Shown: positions 1-7,144 of the stretch, piece after piece | Layout of the letters: every line of letters begins with the position of its first letter | Position numbering within the stretch: the stretch's first letter is position 1 | Source: a virus | Strand: one strand, 5' to 3' | IMG/VR virus record: IMGVR_UViG_3300020430_000972 | Location: 1-49,772 of that record | DNA: 49,772 nucleotides | The notes under the pieces: model-generated | Told to the model about the DNA's origin: nothing | Databases searched by the model: none | Seen by the model: only the letters and a program-made list of their open reading frames with translations | Position numbers and translations under genes: made by a program

Positions 1-66
1 TCACGGATTCGAACCGCGGACCTACTGATTACAAATCAGTTGCTCTACCAACTGAGCTAAAGCGGC
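1..66 (-). tRNA. tRNA-Thr (anticodon TGT), 3' end cut by window edge
   Basis: Read on the minus strand, the sequence starts GCCGCTT (acceptor 5' side) followed by a D arm, an anticodon stem ACTGA/TCAGT with a 7-nt loop centred on TGT, and a T arm containing GGTTCGAATCC. The anticodon reads ACA (Thr). The 3' acceptor strand and any CCA lie outside the window. Confidence 0.93.
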
Positions 67-202
67 CAACATCAATGTGTAGGCATATCTGTTCTAAAAC
101 ATAGTAGTTCAAATATGTCTATTGAGAATAGATATCCAAGATAAAAAGTTCCAATGTATGTTAAAGCTAGAAACAATCCAATTATAAAGTATTTCATTAT
201 CA

Positions 203-409
203 TTAATCAAACTCCGATCTAACAATGTGTTTTCTTAATGCTCGAACAAGTTCTTCAATCTTGTCAATCATTGCAATCAAACTTTTGTCTGTTATATAAG
301 ATTGTCTTTCACGTAGCTTATCGTATTCCCTTAATGGAATACTTACAGTACCGCCTTCATTTTCGTAGCTATGGTCTTCTGATCTTGAATTTTCATCAGT
401 CTCTGTCAT
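203..409 (-). CDS. Small acidic hypothetical protein
   Basis: A 68-aa protein I do not recognise. The N-terminal third is acidic and polar; the C-terminal half (about residues 28-65) is amphipathic and looks helical. An AAGGGG ribosome binding site 5-6 nt before the ATG supports the start. The start overlaps the end of the upstream gene by 14 nt, so it belongs to the same minus-strand transcription unit of small early-type genes. Confidence 0.7.
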   Translation of the reverse strand: MTETDENSRSEDHSYENEGGTVSIPLREYDKLRERQSYITDKSLIAMIDKIEELVRALRKHIVRSEFD

Positions 410-602
410 AAATCCCCTTTAGTTCGTTGACTCTGTCTTCCATCCAACCAATGGCAGTATGTATATGGCCCGTGTCTTCAGGTAGCAAACAACTTTTGGC
501 ATACTCGATTTCTTGTTCGAGTATATTAACCTTTATCAGGTTGCCCGGGAAGTCCTTGTGCTTCTTCTTCACTGCCTCTTGTTTGGTCTTCTGCTTCGTC
601 AT
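396..602 (-). CDS. Small hypothetical protein, T4-like marine phage type
   Basis: 68 aa with a basic N-terminus followed by a segment EDTGHIHTAIGWMEDRV (about residues 42-58) of the sort I associate with short conserved proteins of T4-like cyanophages. It overlaps the end of the upstream gene by 77 nt in another frame, unusually long; a GAGG sequence about 11 nt before the ATG is the only ribosome binding site candidate. Function unknown. Confidence 0.6.
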   Translation of the reverse strand: MTKQKTKQEAVKKKHKDFPGNLIKVNILEQEIEYAKSCLLPEDTGHIHTAIGWMEDRVNELKGIYDRD

Positions 603-810
603 CGTTATTACTTACCTCTGGCATTGTGCCGTTGACCGCTCTTTCGAGTAAACCATCAACGTCAATATCGTGATGCTCTAACATTTGTAATCCTTCAACA
701 GGAGTCTTGCACAATTTTTCTTTGACCATTTGCCTTACGACATAAATGATATTATATTTTGATAAATTTTCAAACTTTTGATATAAATCTTGACTAAAAA
801 CTCTACCCAT
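526..810 (-). CDS. Hypothetical protein with acidic tail
   Basis: 94 aa. Residues 1-60 look folded and helical; residues 65-94 are Asp/Glu-rich and probably disordered. The start codon shares a base with the stop of the upstream gene (TAATG), preceded by GAGGAA, which indicates translational coupling. Not recognised; no motif supports a function. Confidence 0.7.
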   Translation of the reverse strand: MGRVFSQDLYQKFENLSKYNIIYVVRQMVKEKLCKTPVEGLQMLEHHDIDVDGLLERAVNGTMPEVSNNDDEAEDQTRGSEEEAQGLPGQPDKG

Positions 811-1082
811 TATTCCTCAACTTTCTGCACTCTGTCATAAACAAATGATCTCCAGCCCTTCGCATTAAGGTCCCAGACAGTTATGTTTGTGTCGTGTGCT
901 TTTGGATTTGTTTTTGGGTGGTTCTCTTTTGGAATTATACTTAATGATTTAGTACAAGTCATCACCCGTTGATCTCCATTTAATTTTGTAAATGTGACCA
1001 CTGCTTGTTTTTCTTTAAGTAATTTTAGTAAGTTGTCTTTGGTAGGTATGCCTTTTAGTTCTGCTATTTGATCTAAACTCAT
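810..1082 (-). CDS. WYL_2/DUF2693-like Sm-fold phage protein
   Basis: 90 aa. The core AVVTFTKLNGDQRVM (about residues 27-41) followed by CTKSLSIIP, and the C-terminal WRSFVYDRV, match small beta-barrel proteins I know as the WYL_2 (DUF2693) family in T4-like cyanophages. The family is thought to be Sm/SH3-like and may bind nucleic acid or modulate other proteins; no activity is established here. It overlaps both neighbours by 1-4 nt and is part of the early operon. Confidence 0.75.
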   Translation of the reverse strand: MSLDQIAELKGIPTKDNLLKLLKEKQAVVTFTKLNGDQRVMTCTKSLSIIPKENHPKTNPKAHDTNITVWDLNAKGWRSFVYDRVQKVEE

Positions 1083-1306
1083 ACGCCACGTCCTTGCTTT
1101 ATGTCATATATAGCCGGACCTTTGGTTGTAAATTCTAATCCTGATTTGTTTCCTACATACACGGAACCGTTCCATAGTAGTTTCAATTTGTTTTGTGCAA
1201 TAAACACTTCAACAAATTGCTTTTCTTCAAATCTGTCTACTTCTGCTTCGTTGGTTATGTCGTTATCGGTACAAGTGATAACACATTTATTGTCATAGTC
1301 TTTCAT
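1079..1306 (-). CDS. Small conserved phage protein
   Basis: 75 aa. The C-terminal half contains LLWNGSVYVGNKSGLEFT, a pattern common in short T4-like cyanophage proteins of unknown function. The stop overlaps the next start (ATGA), so translation is coupled. No catalytic residues or membrane segments are evident. Confidence 0.7.
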   Translation of the reverse strand: MKDYDNKCVITCTDNDITNEAEVDRFEEKQFVEVFIAQNKLKLLWNGSVYVGNKSGLEFTTKGPAIYDIKQGRGV

Positions 1307-1554
1307 TATTCACCCCACATATTGTTTATTTTTATTTTATAACTTCTATATATGAAATAGTCAACCAGTAAATAATTCATACCCAATCCTACCACTGTTA
1401 AGGACAATCCAAACAATGCAGGAAGTAAAAATAAAAACAATAAAATTTTTACTACATAATCGACAACCAGAAAGCCAGGCACAATAAAAAACGGCCAATC
1501 TCCTAGCTCTGGTTTCTTGGGCGGTTTTCTAAAGTCTTCAACTTCGTATTGCAT
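1306..1554 (-). CDS. Small membrane protein
   Basis: 82 aa from the ATG at 1554; a TTG two codons upstream is less likely. Residues about 22-65 form one or two strongly hydrophobic helices flanked by polar ends, so it is probably an inner-membrane protein. It overlaps the end of the acetyltransferase-like gene by 17 nt and lacks an obvious ribosome binding site, consistent with coupled translation. Function unknown. Confidence 0.65.
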   Translation of the reverse strand: MQYEVEDFRKPPKKPELGDWPFFIVPGFLVVDYVVKILLFLFLLPALFGLSLTVVGLGMNYLLVDYFIYRSYKIKINNMWGE

Positions 1555-2029
1555 ATTCAAAATTCTGTGTTGTGTCGTTTATGCTGATTTGTTTTGCACC
1601 ATTACGTATATGGAAGTGTGTTGCCATTGGAGTAAGGGGAGAAAGTGTAACAACTCTCTCAATGCCTGCGTCCTTGGCATGGTCCAACACCTTTTGTATG
1701 ATCTCTCTACCTGCTCCACGTTTACGTGACCAAACTGTATATGCAATAGCAATCTTTGGTTGTTCCTTTTTCATATGAACAAGTTCACTCATCATATCAA
1801 GTTCTTTCACACTATGCGGTACTTCATTGGTATATGCAATACAAATGATGCCTTCTATTTCGTCTTGGTATTTAAGCCCGTAGATTTTACGGCCTTTTGT
1901 GATACGCCAGCCCAGTGTTAATTCTGGCCTAACTGGATCCTCAGATACGTCAATGTCATCAAGTTCTACTAGTTCTGTCCCTTTGACCCATCTGAAAAAA
2001 TCGTCTGTTTTATTTTTAAAAAATTTCAC
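1538..2029 (-). CDS. GNAT-fold N-acetyltransferase-like protein
   Basis: 163 aa. The segment IAIAYTVWSRKRGAGREII (about residues 93-111) looks like beta4 plus the acetyl-CoA pyrophosphate-binding loop of GNAT enzymes (R-x-x-G-x-G, residues 102-107), followed by a helix and a terminal HFHIRNGAKQ strand. The family transfers an acetyl group from acetyl-CoA to an amine; the acceptor cannot be told from sequence. The N-terminal 90 residues are divergent. It lies just downstream of the bS21 gene in the same direction, so modification of a ribosomal or host regulatory protein is conceivable but is inference only. Confidence 0.7.
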   Translation of the reverse strand: MKFFKNKTDDFFRWVKGTELVELDDIDVSEDPVRPELTLGWRITKGRKIYGLKYQDEIEGIICIAYTNEVPHSVKELDMMSELVHMKKEQPKIAIAYTVWSRKRGAGREIIQKVLDHAKDAGIERVVTLSPLTPMATHFHIRNGAKQISINDTTQNFEYAIRS

Positions 2030-2044
2030 AGAAACCTCTTATAG

Positions 2045-2242
2045 TTAATTTTTTCTATCTCTGTCTCTTTGTGCCTTTAATGCTCTTTTAATACCACGTT
2101 TTTTAGCCAAACGTTTTTTCTCACTTGGCTTTTGATAGTATTGTCTTTCTTTTAATTCAATTAGCAATCCAGATTTTTTAATCTTTCTTTTTAATTGTCT
2201 TAATGCCTTTTCAACATTATTGTTTCGTACTATGATTTCCAT
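2045..2242 (-). CDS. rpsU: Ribosomal protein bS21
   Basis: 65 aa, the usual bS21 length. It starts MEIIVRNNNVEKALRQLKR, continues KSGLLIELKERQYYQKPSEKK and ends in a very basic tail, all typical of bS21. The protein sits at the 30S platform near the anti-Shine-Dalgarno and helps translation initiation. Marine phages often carry it, presumably to replace the host copy and favour phage mRNAs. A second, longer bS21 is encoded at 14224-14460. Confidence 0.93.
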   Translation of the reverse strand: MEIIVRNNNVEKALRQLKRKIKKSGLLIELKERQYYQKPSEKKRLAKKRGIKRALKAQRDRDRKN

Positions 2243-2249
2243 TTGCCTC

Positions 2250-2474
2250 CTAGTGTAATGTACGATTTTCTAAATCGTCTTTAAATACATCGTCATCATT
2301 AAAGTCAACTCCAAAGTATTTCTTGCAAATTTGATACAAGCTCTCTGGCACAACTGACTCTTCTGATCCTCTAGGTATATAAAGACCTTTTAGATCACCT
2401 TTTTTATCAAAAATCAACGCCCAATCATCATCGTCAAGGGCTTCGTTTATTGTAATATACTTGCCTTTTGCCAT
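2250..2474 (-). CDS. Hypothetical protein, promoter-proximal
   Basis: 74 aa from the ATG at 2474, chosen because GGAGG lies 8 nt upstream; a start 36 nt further up has no such site. The protein is acidic at its C-terminus (FNDDDVFKDDLEN). Unrecognised. It is the first gene after the promoter at 2517-2545, leading the run bS21-GNAT-small genes. Confidence 0.72.
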   Translation of the reverse strand: MAKGKYITINEALDDDDWALIFDKKGDLKGLYIPRGSEESVVPESLYQICKKYFGVDFNDDDVFKDDLENRTLH

Positions 2475-2516
2475 TTTCAAACCTCCAACAAGTTTACAAT
2501 AAGTTGACATTGTTTA

Positions 2517-2545
2517 ATAATACATTAGTCTTTGATATTTGTCAA
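2517..2545 (-). promoter_or_regulatory. Sigma70-like promoter
   Basis: TTGACA and TATTAT separated by exactly 17 bp on the minus strand. The -35 box contains the TGA stop codon of the upstream gene (2542-2544). It should drive the bS21/GNAT early operon. Confidence 0.82.
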
Positions 2546-3231
2546 CCTATTCTTACGTAGTTTAATATAGTTTCAGGGAATTTGGTAATAAAGTTTTCAC
2601 CATGTCTTTTGATCTTTCCCTTTATTTTGAAAGTAGTTCCTTCTTTTGGTAAGTCTTTGGTTTGATCAAAGTTTTTGAAAAAACTAACAAGGTTACCTTC
2701 AACCGATCCATTTAATACGTGACAAGTATATCTCTCAACAAACCTAATTTCATTAAGAGTAAACTGTCCAGAAAAATTACTTCCAACTGTACTTATGTGT
2801 TTTGAGCCTCTGTACTTTTCTTTAAGGTCTGTTTTCAATGCCTTTTTTCTTTTGCCTTCAAAGTATATTCTTGGCAATGGTGCAACGATACCAAACTCAT
2901 TAATGGAAAGTTCTTTTGAATTGATACATTCCATAAGTTGTTTCATGTAGTCTGACAAGGTATCACTGATGACCTGCAAAGCAAAAGCCTTGTTGATCCA
3001 TTCTACAGATGCAATACTGTTCTTTGTATCCTCTTCTGTGATCTTCATAGGTTGCCAGTCATTTGGAATCTTATAATCTTCTTCTGCAAATTGCAAACCA
3101 ATACATTCTTTGTTGGAAAATTGTGTAGGAACGTCTTCACTGAATCTTCTTGTGTCCCTGTAATAGTCGCCGTTGATTCTGTGTGCGGCGAATGATGCCT
3201 CTAATATTTGTATCAAACTGTATTTTTTCAT
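2542..3231 (-). CDS. Hypothetical protein, possible C-terminal OB-like domain
   Basis: 229 aa. Not recognised by name. The last about 90 residues alternate strands with segments such as GTTFKIKGKIKRHGENF, a pattern seen in OB-fold domains of phage DNA-metabolism proteins; this is a weak fold guess. The N-terminal part contains an FAAHRINGDYY segment. It has its own promoter at 3261-3289 and a short leader, so it is a separate early transcript start. Confidence 0.7.
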   Translation of the reverse strand: MKKYSLIQILEASFAAHRINGDYYRDTRRFSEDVPTQFSNKECIGLQFAEEDYKIPNDWQPMKITEEDTKNSIASVEWINKAFALQVISDTLSDYMKQLMECINSKELSINEFGIVAPLPRIYFEGKRKKALKTDLKEKYRGSKHISTVGSNFSGQFTLNEIRFVERYTCHVLNGSVEGNLVSFFKNFDQTKDLPKEGTTFKIKGKIKRHGENFITKFPETILNYVRIG

Positions 3232-3260
3232 TGTAGCCCCGTATGCCTAATTATGTTTAT

Positions 3261-3289
3261 AATATAGCATCACAAAATGGTTTTGTCAA
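3261..3289 (-). promoter_or_regulatory. Sigma70-like promoter
   Basis: TTGACA, 17-bp spacer, TATATT on the minus strand, about 30 nt before the start of the 229-aa gene. Confidence 0.82.
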
Positions 3290-3296
3290 CCATTAA

Positions 3297-3857
3297 TTAT
3301 AGTATGTGATCTGCTATTTTTAAATCAATTAATTGCTTGGCTGTAAAGTATTGATCAGAGGGATTGTTGAATTTCTTACGTACATCTGATAAACTATACC
3401 CAGTTGCGTCTCTAAGGATTTGCATACATCTCTGTTCACAGTTTGTATTCTCTTTCATCTGTGCTTTCATGTCATGCATCTTAGATTCCATAGTGTCAGA
3501 ATGTTGGTGGTTCATAATACCTGTGTTTTTACCAACATATCTTTCTCCATGTTTACCACTTGCTAAAATTAAAAATCCTGCACTCATCACTGCACCAATA
3601 CCTATTGTGCTGATATGATGGTAGCTGGATTTCATTACATCAATGAGTGCGAATGTTTCATACAAATCTCCGCCCACTGTGTTTAGATAAAGTTTGAGAG
3701 TCTTCTTTGGCTTCTTGGATAAGTTTGCCGAAAGGATCCATTTGATACATTTACTAATATTTTCCTCAGATAACTCTCCATTCAAGTAATGAATATCGTT
3801 GTCCTGTAGACTTACATCTACTCTGTCATCTGCGGTATATTGTTCGTATTTTTTCAT
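3297..3857 (-). CDS. clpP: ClpP-like serine peptidase
   Basis: 186 aa, close to the size of mature ClpP. The catalytic triad is visible: Ser92 in GAVMSAGFLILASG, His117 in GIMNHQHS and Asp168 in PSDQYFTAKQ; the oligomer-packing GGDLYETFALIDVM segment is also present. ClpP forms a double-heptamer chamber that degrades proteins fed by ClpX or ClpA. No Clp ATPase gene is in the window, so it would have to work with a host ATPase or mix with host ClpP. The same genome piece encodes ClpS and tmRNA, both of which deliver substrates to Clp. A late-type promoter box lies just upstream. Confidence 0.9.
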   Translation of the reverse strand: MKKYEQYTADDRVDVSLQDNDIHYLNGELSEENISKCIKWILSANLSKKPKKTLKLYLNTVGGDLYETFALIDVMKSSYHHISTIGIGAVMSAGFLILASGKHGERYVGKNTGIMNHQHSDTMESKMHDMKAQMKENTNCEQRCMQILRDATGYSLSDVRKKFNNPSDQYFTAKQLIDLKIADHIL

Positions 3858-3876
3858 ATTAGGTAATTATGTATGT

Positions 3877-3884
3877 ATTTATCC
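3877..3884 (-). promoter_or_regulatory. T4-type late promoter box
   Basis: GATAAATA on the minus strand, 19 nt before the ClpP start codon, overlapping the end of the SprT gene. Confidence 0.5.
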
Positions 3885-4364
3885 ACGTTCGTTTTCTTGC
3901 GTCCATTTTAAGTGTCCTAGCTTATTTGCCTCAGCCCAACGTACAAATAGGCCTAATTCACGGCCATGAGCTTCAATTTCCCATGGTCTATCGAAGTAAT
4001 CTTCCTTGACTAGATTGTACCTTTTGCCATTGTAGCTGACTCTCTCAGCACCAGCTAGATCTCGCATTTCGCCCTTGGCAAACTGCTTGACGTGTACCAT
4101 CTCGTGGCATACACTTTGTAGCACCCTGCGAAGAGTCAAATTAGGATCTATCTCTAATAGGAATTCTCTGGGTCTCACGTTGTCATCTTCCCACACACAA
4201 TTACCAGCTTGATTGTACTCTGACAAAAGCCCTTTTACAAATTGCACTCTAATGGTTAGATTGTTTGCTAATCTTTTAGACATCAGCTTGTCTGCACAAA
4301 ATCTAATGATATCTTTTGTGTATTTCTTCTGACTTTTTGATCCGCCTCTAACAGAGATTTCCAT
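3879..4364 (-). CDS. SprT-like zinc metallopeptidase
   Basis: 161 aa. The zinc motif HEMVH (His87, Glu88, His91) sits in VLQSVCHEMVHVKQFAKG, and a downstream segment DRPWEIEAHG could supply the third ligand (Glu or His). SprT-like domains are related to Spartan-type proteases that cleave DNA-crosslinked proteins; T4-like marine phages commonly carry one. It is led by its own strong promoter (4393-4421) and a leader containing CGAGGAC. Confidence 0.85.
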   Translation of the reverse strand: MEISVRGGSKSQKKYTKDIIRFCADKLMSKRLANNLTIRVQFVKGLLSEYNQAGNCVWEDDNVRPREFLLEIDPNLTLRRVLQSVCHEMVHVKQFAKGEMRDLAGAERVSYNGKRYNLVKEDYFDRPWEIEAHGRELGLFVRWAEANKLGHLKWTQENERG

Positions 4365-4392
4365 AGTTTTGTCCTCGTTTGATTGTTATTAT

Positions 4393-4421
4393 ATTATATA
4401 GAAATTTACACGAAAAGTCAA
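4393..4421 (-). promoter_or_regulatory. Sigma70-like promoter
   Basis: TTGACT, 17-bp spacer, perfect TATAAT on the minus strand, upstream of the SprT-like gene. Confidence 0.83.
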
Positions 4422-4479
4422 CCAAATAGGCTCAGATAAAACCTTGCAATTTCAATGGTTTAAAAAACTATATTACCAA

Positions 4480-4671
4480 TTACTTTTTTTCGTATGGTTG
4501 TCTATCAGCACCAATCAGTCGACACATATATTGGATGTCTTCTTTAAGACTTTTAATCTCATCTTCATGACGTAGTTGTTTGGGAGTATTGTACTTCAAT
4601 TGACGTAATTCATCAGATTTTTTCTTGATTACATCTATTCGATCACAAAGCTCTGATATCTTATGTAACAT
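4480..4671 (-). CDS. Small coiled-coil protein
   Basis: 63 aa, Lys/Glu/Leu-rich, probably a single long helix or helical hairpin. Unrecognised. It is a stand-alone gene with its own promoter (4704-4732); the ribosome binding site TAGGT is weak. Confidence 0.62.
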   Translation of the reverse strand: MLHKISELCDRIDVIKKKSDELRQLKYNTPKQLRHEDEIKSLKEDIQYMCRLIGADRQPYEKK

Positions 4672-4699
4672 TTTTTTACCTATGTAACTTTTACTATAT

Positions 4700-4707
4700 T
4701 ATAAATA
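4700..4707 (+). promoter_or_regulatory. T4-type late promoter box facing the DUF3307 gene
   Basis: Perfect TATAAATA on the plus strand, about 47 nt upstream of the ATG at 4754. It overlaps the -10 box of the early promoter on the opposite strand (4704-4709). Confidence 0.5.
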
Positions 4708-4732
4708 TAACAACAAACAAGGTAATTGTCAA
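4704..4732 (-). promoter_or_regulatory. Sigma70-like promoter
   Basis: TTGACA, 17-bp spacer, TATATT on the minus strand, upstream of the 63-aa coiled-coil gene. Confidence 0.8.
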
Positions 4733-4753
4733 GTGGAAATTTTTCTCTTTTTA

Positions 4754-5086
4754 ATGATTAAACACGCCTTAATTGATTTGGGTTTACAACCTTTCAACAT
4801 AGGCCAAAACAAACTCCAATATTTTGGTAGGATAGCACACCTCCAACATTATGCACCACACGGGGTCTTAACTGCTTTCGTAATGGGCTTTTATTCAAGC
4901 ATAGAGGTCTGTATACTGCTTGGTTTACTGGATTACGTACTACACTGGCATACCGACTATATCAAGACGCATACACGCAGTTATTTCGGTTTAGTGCCAA
5001 AACAAAGAGCTTATTGGTTGCTCAATACCGCAGACCAAATCTGCCATTTCTTAGGTTATTATCTGATTATTATTTTAGGAACTTAA
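4754..5086 (+). CDS. DUF3307-family membrane protein
   Basis: 110 aa from the ATG at 4754; a GTG at 4733 is possible but would add only a hydrophobic stub. The pattern IKHALIDLGLQP, then H-x-x-H-HGVLTAFVM, DYVLHWHTDYIK and ADQICHFLGYYLIII matches DUF3307, a phage and bacterial integral membrane family rich in conserved histidines. Three to four membrane helices are likely. Function is unknown. It is one of few plus-strand genes here and overlaps the convergent 453-aa gene by 17 nt. Confidence 0.72.
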   Translation: MIKHALIDLGLQPFNIGQNKLQYFGRIAHLQHYAPHGVLTAFVMGFYSSIEVCILLGLLDYVLHWHTDYIKTHTRSYFGLVPKQRAYWLLNTADQICHFLGYYLIIILGT

Positions 5087-6431
5087 ACGCAAACTTGCCG
5101 CCAATTCGCGAACTGTAATAGTTTTTACTTCCATCAAGAGCAATCTGTCCTTGGAAGTTTGGTGGATACACCGCATCGTATCCTGTGACAACTGCATCAT
5201 CTCCTTTACGTCCTACTTTGGTGTAAAGCTGAATGATACTTGCAGTATTAAGAAGTGCTATTGCACCCTTAGAAAATTCTGGATTTTTGTTAACATGGTT
5301 GGCAACCTTTTTGGCAACCGCACTTGTAATTGCGTAACCTGTATTGAAACCTTGTACATTTGTATCAAAGTTAATGTCTTTCATAATATCTTTTGCTTCA
5401 TCACTGATGTCAGTTAATTCTTGTTTGCCTGCCCTTGCATAAGCATCAGCTTCTTTTTTAAGTTCAGGAGTAATCAAACCGTATTCTTCTCCTAGAATAA
5501 AAGGAGCATCTTTGGAAGTATTTTCTGCAATGGTTGTAACAACCTTTCTAGTGTAGGCAACGTTCTTCATAAGCTCTTCGTTGTCTTTGTTTTTTTGCAC
5601 GGAATCGTATAAGTTCTTTGCACTAGCAGAAGCACCGCCGCCACCTTTTGAACTGATACCTATTTGTTTGCCATCTGGTGCAACAAAGATACTATCCATC
5701 AAGTTGTAGTTCATAGACTGTGGCCAAAATATATTAAGGTCTTTCCATTCAGCACCGCCAGCCAATTCACGTCTAGCATCTTCCGCCTGTCCTTTGACTG
5801 CTCCACCCATCATTGCAACAGGTCCCATTATCTCACCAAAGTAATCTCTTATTGCAGATAGCACTTGTATTTGTCCTGGGAACACAGCCATCTTGCCTTC
5901 TGCAGAGTCTTGAAGTGCTTTTACTAAAATATCTTTTGTATCACCCTTTGCATTTGCTTCTACTGTTTTAATAATTTGATCAGTACCTTTCATGTACTTA
6001 GGTGATGCGATCAATGTTTGTGGATCAAGTCCTGAATCTAATTTTGTAGCACCCTTGGTTCCAAGTTTCCATCCTGCTGGTATTTCCTTGTTACCCCAGG
6101 TACCCATCATGTCAGGCTTTACTTGGCGTAGATATCTGCCCCAATATATGTCTTTGCCATCTGATGTTCTAATTTGTGCAACACCAAATGCTAACATACC
6201 AGCATTTGCTGAGTTGGTCCATTCTATTTGTGCGTTTTGATTCTTTTCAAAGTCTGCTATTGCTTCGTCTCTTTGGTCTGGTGTTTCAAACTTACCACCT
6301 TGTGAGATATCAGGTATCGCAACCACTTGAACAAATTCAGCAGTTTCACCACTGTCGCTCATGTAAGGCTCACCTGGCTTACGACCAAATATACCTTTAG
6401 ATTCTACTATTTTAAATTCAAAGAAACGCAT
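5070..6431 (-). CDS. 453-aa phage protein with T4-CTS-like N-terminus, nuclease-like motif
   Basis: 453 aa, unrecognised. It begins MRFFEFKIVESKG, an acidic/aromatic N-terminus shared with several proteins of the 32-40 kb virion block. Residues about 244-290 contain LMDSIFVAPDGKQIGISSKGGG, which loosely resembles a PD-(D/E)XK or restriction-enzyme core (Asp, then x-S-x-K); this is a guess. The rest is mixed alpha/beta without membrane segments. A late promoter box ends 8 nt before its ATG and no ribosome binding site is visible. A virion-associated or injected protein is a reasonable hypothesis. Confidence 0.75.
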   Translation of the reverse strand: MRFFEFKIVESKGIFGRKPGEPYMSDSGETAEFVQVVAIPDISQGGKFETPDQRDEAIADFEKNQNAQIEWTNSANAGMLAFGVAQIRTSDGKDIYWGRYLRQVKPDMMGTWGNKEIPAGWKLGTKGATKLDSGLDPQTLIASPKYMKGTDQIIKTVEANAKGDTKDILVKALQDSAEGKMAVFPGQIQVLSAIRDYFGEIMGPVAMMGGAVKGQAEDARRELAGGAEWKDLNIFWPQSMNYNLMDSIFVAPDGKQIGISSKGGGGASASAKNLYDSVQKNKDNEELMKNVAYTRKVVTTIAENTSKDAPFILGEEYGLITPELKKEADAYARAGKQELTDISDEAKDIMKDINFDTNVQGFNTGYAITSAVAKKVANHVNKNPEFSKGAIALLNTASIIQLYTKVGRKGDDAVVTGYDAVYPPNFQGQIALDGSKNYYSSRIGGKFAFKFLK

Positions 6432-6439
6432 AACACTAT

Positions 6440-6447
6440 TATTTATG
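6440..6447 (-). promoter_or_regulatory. T4-type late promoter box
   Basis: CATAAATA on the minus strand. Its last base is 9 nt from the A of the start codon of the 453-aa gene, where a late transcript would be expected to begin. Confidence 0.5.
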
Positions 6448-7144
6448 CTATTTTAGGGAACAGGGCATTAGTGCAAAACTCATCTACATCAGCTTCATTA
6501 AGTCCTAAAGACTTCATTACACGTGGTGTATGTGGGTTTTGTTGCTGGTTATGGCAGTAATAGTCTTGCGATCCAGCAGTAAAATCAACAGGTTGCTCTC
6601 CAGCATACTCAGGCACACTTTCAAACCATACCTTCAAATTATCTACTGCAAGTTTGCAGATAGCAACTGCTTCTTCTTCAGTGGCCACATTACCAGCGGC
6701 AATCATTCCTTCACTAAAGATATTCTTTGCCCACTCAGGCAGTTCACGTTTTTTAGTAGGAATAAAATCTTTCACTGCATCTAAATACCATTCACACAAC
6801 GGATGATCTTCTCCTCCACTAGATGCTGAAAAGTCGTGAAAGGCACCTGTCATCTTACGTTTGCCTGCTATAACATCAAAGCCGTAAATAGGTGATCCGT
6901 TGTCTAATGTTGGAAAACAACAAACGTGCATCATCCATAGTCCTTTGGATTCACGCACATCAACAACATCAATATGAGCCCTGCGTACATTGTTGTTAGC
7001 CCAAACTCTATTAATCCAACCGTTCTCAGGTTGATTAAACTTGTTAAGGCCTTTCTCTTCTATTTCTTCAGCATACTGATTAAAGATATCAAGTATGTCA
7101 TCTTGACATTTTATCAAAGTATCCCATATGATTGATTCGCTCAT
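6443..7144 (-). CDS. pcyX: Ferredoxin-dependent bilin reductase (PcyX-like)
   Basis: 233 aa, normal for this family. The core WMMHVCCFPTLDNGSPIYG followed by FDVIAGKRKMTGAFHDFSAS (about residues 69-107) matches ferredoxin-dependent bilin reductases (PcyA/PebS type), which reduce biliverdin to phycobilins; Asp in YGFDV and AFHDFS are candidate catalytic residues. PcyX-type reductases are known from uncultured marine phages thought to infect alphaproteobacteria and make phycoerythrobilin. The 4-nt overlap with the halogenase and the heme oxygenase one gene further up support biliverdin as substrate. It could also be PebS- or PcyA-like; the exact product cannot be read from sequence. Confidence 0.85.
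   Translation of the reverse strand: MSESIIWDTLIKCQDDILDIFNQYAEEIEEKGLNKFNQPENGWINRVWANNNVRRAHIDVVDVRESKGLWMMHVCCFPTLDNGSPIYGFDVIAGKRKMTGAFHDFSASSGGEDHPLCEWYLDAVKDFIPTKKRELPEWAKNIFSEGMIAAGNVATEEEAVAICKLAVDNLKVWFESVPEYAGEQPVDFTAGSQDYYCHNQQQNPHTPRVMKSLGLNEADVDEFCTNALFPKIA

Noticed and set aside
3240-3260. Possible rho-independent terminator after ClpP
   Set aside because: AT-rich with no stable stem; the region is better explained by the promoter at 3261-3289.
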